Below are positions 57,158 through 64,000 of a stretch of 64,000 bases of DNA, one piece after another. Below the pieces are notes generated by a model. It was not told the origin of the DNA. It ran no database searches and saw only the letters and a program-made list of their open reading frames with translations. Within the stretch, counting starts at the first letter, position 1, and every line of letters starts with the position of its first letter. Source of the DNA: Symsagittifera roscoffensis (lineage: Eukaryota > Xenacoelomorpha > Acoela > Convolutidae). The stretch lies in assembly GCF_963678635.1 (NCBI RefSeq), contig NC_087064.1:246001-310000 (forward strand), in the 5' to 3' direction. A program made the translations under genes and the position numbers.

Positions 57158-58338
57158 CGATACCCAACAGTCGTTTTGGATGTTGTCCTTGATGTCCTTG
57201 TTGAGTGTGGAACACGTCGGTCAGCTTGCCACTCTACCCTCCGGCCACTGGCAAAATCACCATTAAAGTGCTTAAATACTCAAATTACACTCAAGGGAGG
57301 GTATCCAACCCTTCACCAAAACACACAATCTTTCTATCAGAAATGATATAAATCAATCTGAAACAACAAAAAATAGGAAGGTCAGACACATCTTGTCCGG
57401 AAATAACATATGAACTGTCACTTTATGTTTTTTACTGTTATTGTTCTTTTTTGGATTTTTTACTGTTTTTTGTACTTTTTTGTTTTCAAATAAATTTACT
57501 TTTGGCTTTTTCTTGGTTATACACTATTTTTGTTTGGTTTTACGCTTTCTCTTTAATTGTTTTTGGTCCCGGGACCTTGGGACAAGCGGGCTCATGACTT
57601 CCCACCTAACCCGCCGGCCCCCGGAATTCTCGGTGTTAACTAAGTTAAAAAGCTAAATAGTACTAGGCGGAGGGTACGCGCCTTCCCCCTAGTACAAAAA
57701 CGGTCATTAAGGCCTCTAACTCGGGCATACGCCCGGAGCGGAGGGTTCGATACCCAACAGTCGTTTTGGATGTTGTCCTTGATGTCCTTGTTGAGTGTGG
57801 AACACGTCGGTCAGCTTGCCACTCTACCCTCCGGCCACTGGCAAAATCACCATTAAAGTGCTTAAATACTCAAATTACACTCAAGGGAGGGTATCCAACC
57901 CTTCACCAAAACACACAATCTTTCTATCAGAAACGATATAAATCAATCTGAAACAACAAAAAATAGGAAGGTCAGACACATCTTGTCCGGAAATAACATA
58001 TGAACTGTCACTTTATGTTTTTTACTGTTATTGTTCTTTTTTGGATTTTTTACTGTTTTTGTACTTTTTTGTTTTCAAATAAATTTACTTTTGGCTTTTT
58101 CTTGGTTATACACTATTTTTGTTTGGTTTTACGCTTTCTCTTTAATTGTTTTTGGTCCCGGGACCTTGGGACAAGCGGGCTCATGACTTCCCACCTAACC
58201 CGCCGGCCCCCGGAATTTTCGGTGTTAACTAAGTTAAAAAGCTAAATAGTACTAGGCGGAGGGTACGCGCCTTCCCCCTAGTACAAAAACGGTCATTAAG
58301 GCCTCTAACTCGGGCATACGCCCGGAGCGGAGGGTTCG
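57158..58338. repeat. 590-bp tandem duplication within repeat R
   Basis: CGATACCCAACAGTCG starts both units (57158 and 57748). The units are nearly identical, differing by a couple of substitutions and one T in a homopolymer, so the duplication is young compared with the decay around it. Small plus-strand frames (for example 57441-57656) are duplicated with it and look non-coding. Confidence 0.92.
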
Positions 58339-58380
58339 TCGCTGAAACGTTTGCTGATCATGATGGTCTCATGCTTTTAA

Positions 58381-58413
58381 CAGGCCCACCGAGGAGCGCC
58401 ATAAAAACGTCTA
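58381..58413 (-). promoter_or_regulatory. Candidate primer binding site of retroelement B
   Basis: On the minus strand, 12 bases after the LTR end, the sequence TGGCGCTCCTCGGTGGG would pair with a tRNA 3' end terminating CCA. The plus strand itself reads like a tRNA T-arm/acceptor end (CCCACCGAGGAGCGCCA). The gap to the LTR is longer than usual. Confidence 0.4.
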
Positions 58414-59295
58414 TGTAACATTCGCCCAAATACTACACAGCGACGGAGCGTAGAAAAAGTACTTATTAACGACTGGCAGACGTCAGTTACCTTAATCCTA
58501 CTCGTTTTCACCGTCTCGACCTTGCCAGTTGATTTTCTGGTCTGTTTAGGGCTAAGAAAAAAGTTACTATTTTTAGGCCATCAGTCAAACGACTTTTGAT
58601 CAGCTTTCGTTTACATGCGAACACAACCACATAGCTGAGTCTCGGATCCTCAGACTACGTGATTGCTATTGAAAACACGGCTCGAATACCCTATTGTAAT
58701 ATGTTTTTGGTGACAGTTCTATATTAAATCCATTGGAGATGGATTGACCCTTTCCTCTTTCTAGCTACTCATACTCTAAAATATCAAGTTAAACCGGTGA
58801 TAATTCAAAGGTCTATGGCATCAGAGTAGCTAAAAAGTTAGTTTACTGCAGTCCTTCAACATATGACAGTCTCTGGGGGCCAAGCTTCCGCTCCCGTGTT
58901 CTTCTCGAGATAACGTTGTTATCTCTCCCAATTTGTGGCACGGGAGGGTTCCGCGGAAACTTTCTTTCCCACTGAAGCCTCCTTTCTCACTGTTTCTCTC
59001 TGCTATCGGTCTTATCGTGTGTGATTGCCACGATAAGAGGCTTCGTTTTTCTCGTTTTCTCGTGCGACTGTTTTTCACTATATTTGTCGTTGTTCTGTTT
59101 TTTCGTTCTTTTTCGTCAAATGGCCGTCTTTTTGTATTTCTGAGAAATACTTGCCCGTCAATCGAAATTTTAAAAATTTAAACTTGCGGAATTTTTCGAC
59201 CCTCCTTCGCAACACTTTTTTGTTACTAAGGCCTTTAGTCGTCTTTTTCTGTCCCGCCGGAAGGTTGCGCTGTGCCAATCTGGCAGAATGGCACA
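58414..59295 (-). repeat. LTR of retroelement B, right copy (5' LTR)
   Basis: Minus-strand orientation starts TGTGCCATTC and ends AATGTTACA, giving the usual TG...CA ends. Near-identical to 34587-35470. It should contain the element's promoter; no TATA box is obvious. Confidence 0.92.
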
Positions 59296-59958
59296 ATATC
59301 GTACCCTTCATTGTACCCAAACGTTACAGATGGGAAGTTTACTTTCATAGATGGACGAGAAAGTCCTGACGAAAAAAGAAAGATTCAACCGATGCATATT
59401 GAACCTGGATTGTATCCAAGACTTTTTGATATAGTTGTAGCCATGAATGACAAAGTTCGAAAACGTATAGGCGCACAAAAATATGAATTTAACGGAATCT
59501 ATGTATCAGTAGATCAGATTACACAAAAATTTGCCATTCATTTACTTGAGGATCAATCAGTGTTTATAATTCAAAGTGCTGATTTGAGGCACATTTTTGG
59601 TGGTGATTTAGAACAAAATCAGACAGGTGTTATGATCAAAGGAAAAGGACCACATTATCCTCAGTATTCTTACGACATTATAACAATACATTCCTTAATG
59701 ATTTTTAGTGATATTATAGAATTTAATATAGTAGGCGATACAAAAACTCCATTACTGCGTTGTATTCTTTTCATTTCCAAAGTAAAAAATGGAGACATAA
59801 TATCTACAGGACAGTACATGAATTATCAATCATTTACAAATCTACAAGCGTAAAAATAGAATTAAGGGATACTACAGGTGAAAAAATTCCTTTTGAGTCC
59901 GTAGGAATTACATGAATTGTTCTCTTGTTTCGCAAGAGTTCGGATAACCATTTTTGAT
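59296..59958 (+). pseudogene. Probable minor capsid (penton-type) protein P7, 3' part
   Basis: Resumes the gene interrupted at 34583, in the frame covering ISYPSLYPNVTDGKFTF. Open to 59853 with SVFIIQSADLRHIFGG, YDIITIHSLMIFSDIIEF and TPLLRCILFISKVKNGD, then frameshifted for the last about 30 codons (TTGEKIPFESVGIT) to a TGA at about 59957. Together with the 5' part it would be about 270 residues, beta-rich, matching the size of a single jelly-roll capsid protein. Confidence 0.7.
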
Positions 59959-59974
59959 TTATGCTTCATACGCA

Positions 59975-60343
59975 ATGGTTGCTCAAAGTCCAGCTAATTT
60001 TCCTATTTTTCGTGGACATGCAAAACAGCGTGGAAGAGGTTTTGGTGCTCGTGCACAAACTCTTGGGAGAACTGCAATTCCCTTTATTAAAAATTTTATA
60101 GTCTCAGCTGCGAAAAGAATCGGAGCAGATTTATTTCAAATAGCTGCTCCAGAGATTGGAGAAGTTGTCAGTGGACGAAAAAAACTCAAAACGTTTGCAA
60201 AAGTTATTGGAACAAAAACAGTTCGAAAACAGTTAGGAGGTGGAAAAAAGAAATCCAAGCGTAGAACAAGAAGAACCATTTCTCGAAAAAGTAGTTCAAA
60301 AATCAGTCGCTCTCGCAAAGACATTTTTGACAAGATAAAATGA
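59975..60343 (+). CDS. PX-like basic core protein
   Basis: 122 uninterrupted codons from the ATG at 59975, one of the few intact frames. An N-terminal ANFPIFRGHAKQRGRGFGA segment is followed by amphipathic helices and a highly basic C-terminus (GGGKKKSKRRTRRTISRKS). Polintons encode such a protein (PX), compared with adenovirus core proteins that condense DNA inside the capsid. Its TGA overlaps the next ATG (ATGA), so it is tightly packed against the capsid gene. Confidence 0.8.
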   Translation: MVAQSPANFPIFRGHAKQRGRGFGARAQTLGRTAIPFIKNFIVSAAKRIGADLFQIAAPEIGEVVSGRKKLKTFAKVIGTKTVRKQLGGGKKKSKRRTRRTISRKSSSKISRSRKDIFDKIK

Positions 60344-61649
60344 GTGTAAATCAAAGTAGTCATTTTCGGTACGGAGCGTTTACAAATTCTTCTTTGGAGA
60401 TCAAGTGGAGATAAAGTCCCAGTTTTGGAAACATTAATTTCATCATACATACAAGAAGTATTTCCCAGTACTTCTATAGATGAAAGCAGTATTTAGTTTG
60501 AATTTGTGATGGACCGTAATCTTTATCCGGATATGCGTGATACCCACCTCAGTTTAAAGCTTCAATTATTCAAAGTAAGATTGTTTGAAGCTTTTAAAAA
60601 AGAAAAAGCAGAACATAAAGCAAAATCGGAAGAAGATTCAGATGAGGAACTCCAAACTTACTTAACTTATGTAAACAATCTACCACAATCTCTATTCTCT
60701 AGCTGTGAAGTTTTTCATATACAATGGTTTACAATGCCAATTGTTTATATCCTCATAAGGCACAGATATCGAACGAATTCAACTCGTCAGCAGTGAGCAA
60801 TAAAGGAATACTTGCTTGTCATGGGTATAGTTTTGAAGAATATCCTGATGCATTTGATATGCATTCATTCACTGATAGAGCAAATTCCTTGGGAACAGGG
60901 ATATCTTTTTCACTCTATGGGAGGCTCTCCGTTGACTTGTTTACTTGTGAAAAACTATTACTACCAAAAACCAAAGTTCGAATTAAACTTATTCGAGCTA
61001 GACCTAATTTTTACATTCTGTCTGATAATCCAAATGTTAGTCTGAACATTTTCGATTGTTCACTATTTACAAAAAGAATTTTAGTAGCTGAACCTAATCA
61101 TCAAGATTCGCAATGGAATCTGGAAAGGGAACCTGCTCATTACAATTACATGGAAACTATAGCAAGAACCTTTATCATTCCATCTCGTCAAAACCAGTTT
61201 ATTCAGGAAAATGTTTTCAATAGTGCCCCAATCAGAAGGATAGCTGTTGCAATGAATATAAATTTGGCTGTTGCGGGATCTTTTCAATTATCAACAATTT
61301 CATTTAAGAGGGCTTAGAATTATTCGTGGTGGAAGAGCAATTATTTCATTAGATACAACTTCTCCTTGTCGTGCCTATGTTACAACAATGAAAGCAATGC
61401 AGTTTAGCGAAGACTTTCCGGCTCTTCCTATGGAAGATTTTCAAAATCACTATATTCTTGTTTTCGACTTGACTTCACTACAGGATGCAGCTGAACAGTT
61501 GCATCATCCAGAACTTAGTGAAGAAAGCTTGAGATTATAAATGTTTTTTCCAATTTCCCTTGGAGCAAGTAACGGAAGTGATAGTCTTGGGAGAAAGACA
61601 ATCAAATATTCAAATTGACAAATTCGGAACAGTCGCTAGAAATGTTTAG
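60340..61649 (+). pseudogene. Major capsid protein (F54H12.2-like, double jelly-roll family)
   Basis: The start ATG at 60340 overlaps the PX stop. Coding signal runs through several frames: 60340-60414, 60506-60796 (MRDTHLSLKLQL, KAKSEEDSDEELQTYL), 60724-61317 (ILACHGYSFEEYPDAFD, IKLIRARPNFYILSDNP, FIIPSRQNQFIQENVF) and 61271-61540 (LRIIRGGRAIISLDTTS), ending in a third frame at TAG 61647. It resembles the invertebrate F54H12.2-type proteins regarded as Polinton/adintovirus major capsid proteins. At least four frameshifts make it non-functional. Confidence 0.85.
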
Positions 61650-61693
61650 GTTTTTTGAGTTTTCAGGTTCCTATGAAAATTTTGTAACTTTTT

Positions 61694-61903
61694 TTGGGAC
61701 TTTTCTTTGTTATTATCTCTGTACTATCCATTTTGTTTTTCTTCAGACCTAAAGCTCCAGAAAAAATAGAGAAGGAATGCTGTTTAGTTGAAAACTGGAG
61801 ACACTTCTTCAGCCTAGACTGTAAAACAGTATTCAATAAACTTTGCCCACTATATAAGGCTTGTGTATGGGACTGTGTTGATTCAATTCCTAAATGTGTG
61901 TAA
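61694..61903 (+). CDS. Small membrane protein with Cys-rich tail
   Basis: About 69 codons without an upstream in-frame ATG (opens at TTG). An N-terminal hydrophobic segment (FFVIISVLSILFFF) is followed by a tail with seven Cys (ECC, DC, LCP, KAC, WDC, KC) ending in TAA. The start may lie in an upstream exon: a TTTTCAG acceptor-like sequence is at about 61660. Type and role unknown; virion membrane or disulfide-linked coat proteins are possible. Confidence 0.5.
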   Translation: MGLFFVIISVLSILFFFRPKAPEKIEKECCLVENWRHFFSLDCKTVFNKLCPLYKACVWDCVDSIPKCV

Positions 61904-61991
61904 GTCATTATTCTTTCTTTTTTTAAACGTAAAGTATACTATCAACATATCAATTTCATTTTTAGCTGTAAATCAGACTACAATTGCAAAG

Positions 61992-62390
61992 ATGGATAAT
62001 TTTTCACTTTTGCAAATTAATGAAAGAAATCCAGAGCTCAAGTTCAAGTACATGAGATCATACTTTTCTGATACACTACCTCAACTAACAAAATACTCTT
62101 TTGCAATTTTTAACTTAGCCCCAAGCAATGATAGCGGATAACACTGGATTATGATTGCTCGACTGGATAAAAACTACTACTTTGCAGATTCTTTGGGAAG
62201 AAAGAGATCAACTTACCCCTTTTTGACGAAAAAAGTTCGACGAATGCTTCCTCGAAAGCTACAAAAAACTGATAATTTGTTTGGTTTTTACGCAAGTTAT
62301 TCAGTATTTCTCCTTTTTAAATTCTTCCAAAAGAACTTGAGTTATCTTCATTATGTGTATGGTTTGAATTTTATCAGTAATTTTATGTAA
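61992..62390 (+). pseudogene. Adenain-like cysteine protease, active site lost
   Basis: Starts MDNFSLLQINERNPEL. TAA at 62139 sits immediately before the catalytic His block (HWIMIARLDKNYYFADSLG), and the same frame then continues to 62390. The Asp of that block is present. The downstream block that should carry the catalytic Cys reads TDNLFGFYASYSVF, with Phe at the Cys position. In the family this enzyme processes capsid precursors. Double damage makes it inactive. It is the last gene before the right terminal repeat, a common Polinton position. Confidence 0.85.
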
Positions 62391-63322
62391 AAGTGCATTT
62401 TTTCTATGTGAGTGTAAATTTTTGCAGTAATTTTACTATACGATGTAGTGAATTGTTTGATTATTTTTTTAATTTAACTTTTGAAATTCCTATTTTTTTA
62501 TGAAAAGCATTCTAGCAACTAACCCTTTGATGAAATACGGAGAATGATGATGGAATATGGATGTTGTAGTCCCCCAATTGAAAGAATTAACGATAGAGTA
62601 GATAAATTTACGAAAATTGTAACCAACTTCTAGTAAGTTGTATAATTTTCTCAAATGTTTACTCTGAGAAGATGGAAAAATTATGACACAAAAATATCAG
62701 AACCAAAAAAATTTGATACAATATTTTTCTCACTGTAAACTTTTACCGTGGTAGAACAATTGATAAATTTGGATGATAATTTTTTGGAAAATTTGGAAAT
62801 TTCAAGGAATTTTTTAAAGATTAAAGACAAAGTGATGAAAGAGAACTGAAATGATCGTAGCAAGATATATGACAGAATAAATAAAACAAATGAGGTAAAA
62901 ATAAGTGAGATAATTATGTGAAAAAAGATAGAATAAGTCATAAAATTAATAAGTGTAATGAACCTGTCATCCGTTCTCCAGATAACCTGGGGGAAAAAGA
63001 TTTAGTGTGATATAAAATTAATCAACCGTGAGGAGCTGTCAAGATTCCCCTGATATCCCGTGGAGCGGAATAACTAACTTGTCAAATATAAACCCCTCTT
63101 GACAATTTTCCCCAGATAACCTGAGGGAAATCAAATAACATAAAATAGGAATTTAAAAGATTCTTTCGAGAAAAAATATTCTGTGATATATTAGTTTATG
63201 ATCCCAATCGAAACTCAATTTTTGTCAAAATTTACCATCTGAAACTTACCATTCCGAATTTTTGTAAGACAAGATAGCCCTTACATATCACAAATCGTAG
63301 AAATTGACTAAGAAACGCAAGT
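62391..63322. other. Non-coding right subterminal region of the Polinton
   Basis: Very AT-rich. The only structure noticed is a short motif, CCAGATAACCTG(G/A)GGGAAA, at about 62980 and 63112, in a context with CTTGACAATTTTCCCC. Small frames are not convincing. Confidence 0.5.
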
Positions 63323-63709
63323 ATTGGCAAAATCGAGCTCCAAAAAACTCGGGTGCCAAAATTTTTTTGAAACTTACCATCTGAAATTTTACCATCTTAC
63401 CACCTGAAACCTACCATCGTAATACATTAGGAATCATATTCCCTAATGAGTTCTTAATTCCCTTCAATGTGTTTTTCAGACATAGGGAAATCTATACATG
63501 GGAAATTCGGGCGCCGAAAAAAAAACTTACCATCTTACCATCTGGAACCTCGTATCTTAATACATTGGGAAACCTATTCCCTATCTTAATACTTTGGGAT
63601 ATTTATAGCCTATGCTAATACATAGGGTGCGGACCGGATACTCTATAGCCTATGTTAATACATGGGGGTCCGCACCCTCCCCCCTCGAACTGCCCCGACA
63701 TATACTACG
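63323..63709 (-). repeat. Polinton right terminal inverted repeat
   Basis: Reverse complement matches 15422-15778 with one extra block of about 27 bp and scattered changes. The outermost bases differ (CGT versus AGT before AGTATATG). Confidence 0.92.
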
Positions 63710-63715
63710 TACGCC
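63710..63715. repeat. Target site duplication, right copy (TACGCC)
   Basis: Identical to 15416-15421. These two codons (Tyr-Ala) belong to the interrupted ORF of element A. Confidence 0.9.
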
Positions 63716-63781
63716 ATCCTAAATGTGGTCTTTGCAGAAACGAAGATAATGGTGCATCTACACAAAAAAAAACCTAGTTGA
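63710..63781 (+). pseudogene. Macro-domain-like ORF of element A, C-terminal end
   Basis: In the frame left at 15421 it reads YAILNVVFAETKIMVHLHKK, matching the end of the element B ORF (YALVHVMFSETDIKVNLHKK), and stops with TGA at 63779. This confirms the Polinton insertion point at base resolution. Confidence 0.9.
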
Positions 63782-64000
63782 GTTTCGCCTGAGCTTTGAA
63801 TGGACATGGAAGTCCTGAGTTGGGAGGCACATGCTTCTTGAGCTAGATAAAAAGGGGGCATGAGTCAGGTAGATGAATTTTATTGTGATTGGCATGACAA
63901 TTGAAATCTGGAGAAATAGTGGTGCTAAAATATATAATGAATCTGCACGTTTTTAACATGTAAATTGAATCATTTTAATGGAGTTGTTAAGATAATGTCT
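63782..64000. other. Downstream flank of element A
   Basis: No gene or LTR recognised in the remaining bases. Confidence 0.4.

Larger units (their letters stand above)
34587..59295 (-). mobile_element. Retroelement B: giant Ty3/Gypsy-like LTR retrotransposon (about 24.7 kb)
   Basis: Two direct repeats of about 883 bp flank 22.9 kb of internal sequence transcribed on the minus strand. Order (5'-3' on minus): LTR, about 3.6-kb leader with repeats, gag, protease, RT, RNase H, integrase, macro-domain-like ORF, an 8.35-kb second coding region with SGNH hydrolase, LTR. Base composition is clearly more GC-rich than the surrounding Polinton. Frames are broken many times, yet the two LTRs differ only at scattered sites. 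No target duplication is visible at its edges. Confidence 0.85.
15422..63709. mobile_element. Maverick/Polinton element, interrupted and internally duplicated
   Basis: Defined by terminal inverted repeats, a 6-bp target duplication and the standard gene set: protein-primed polB, FtsK/HerA-type packaging ATPase, DDE integrase, capsid proteins, a basic core protein and an adenain-like protease. Total span is about 48.3 kb, of which 24.7 kb is the nested retroelement B and roughly 7 kb is duplicated sequence. It is strongly AT-rich compared with the nested element. Many frames are broken and catalytic residues are lost, so this copy is dead. The protein set is shared with adintoviruses, so the element descends from a virus-like mobile element. 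Confidence 0.95.

Noticed and set aside
57441-58245. Duplicated small hydrophobic ORFs (FFGFFTVFCTFLFSNK type)
   Set aside because: Lie in T-rich repeat R, are copied only through the 590-bp duplication, and have no supporting context.
62681-62941. 86-codon minus-strand ORF with hydrophobic N-terminus
   Set aside because: AT-rich subterminal DNA gives Phe/Ile/Leu-rich frames easily; no start context or conserved neighbour.
1-64000. CRISPR arrays, rRNA genes, intact tRNA genes, bacterial operons
   Set aside because: None seen; repeats present are transposon or satellite-like, and the gene families are eukaryotic mobile elements.

Overview
The window looks like repeat-rich intergenic DNA of an invertebrate animal. 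It holds no intact host gene. Nearly everything recognisable is mobile DNA, and the main structure is three transposable elements nested inside one another. The families (Ty3/Gypsy LTR retrotransposons and a Maverick/Polinton with protein-primed DNA polymerase, packaging ATPase, retroviral-type integrase, capsid proteins and adenain-like protease) point to a metazoan. Some putative Polinton start regions carry TCAGT, the arthropod-type initiator, but this is too weak to name a phylum.

Layout. (1) 1-10.55 kb: a heavily broken unknown coding remnant (1-1805), palindromic and tandem repeats, a hAT-like MITE and gene-poor AT-rich DNA. (2) 10.57-15.42 kb: remains of Ty3/Gypsy-like elements. An inverted gag fragment is followed by 'retroelement A' (+ strand), which keeps gag, integrase and a downstream macro-domain-like ORF; its protease-RT-RNase H part is missing and a repeat called here R lies in its place. 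(3) 15,422-63,709: a Polinton inserted into the macro-domain ORF of A. Its terminal inverted repeats (about 360-390 bp) and a perfect 6-bp target duplication TACGCC (15416-15421 / 63710-63715) define it exactly, and the ORF of A resumes in frame at 63710. (4) 34,587-59,295: 'retroelement B', a giant LTR element of about 24.7 kb on the minus strand with about 883-bp LTRs, inserted in a capsid-type gene of the Polinton.

The Polinton reads polB (minus strand, N-terminal zinc fingers), several small accessory genes, ATPase, two small overlapping ORFs, integrase, a probable minor capsid protein, PX-like basic core protein, major capsid protein, a small membrane protein and the cysteine protease. 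It has grown by a 5.45-kb tandem duplication (24,815-34,583), a 756-bp ATPase duplication and a 917-bp duplication carrying a 31/62-bp minisatellite. Most genes are broken by stops and frameshifts, and active-site residues are lost in the polymerase and protease. Without B and the duplications it would be near 16-17 kb, the usual Polinton size.

Retroelement B is the most novel item. After a normal gag-PR-RT-RH-IN order it carries a domain resembling OARD1/TARG1-type macro (ADP-ribose) proteins, apparently continuous with the integrase. Then comes a second coding region of about 8.35 kb with an SGNH/GDSL hydrolase domain (all catalytic blocks visible), a second SGNH-like segment and long unrecognised sequence. 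The macro-like domain is also present in the diverged element A, so it is a lineage feature rather than an accident of one copy. I could not run searches; family calls rest on motifs read by eye.
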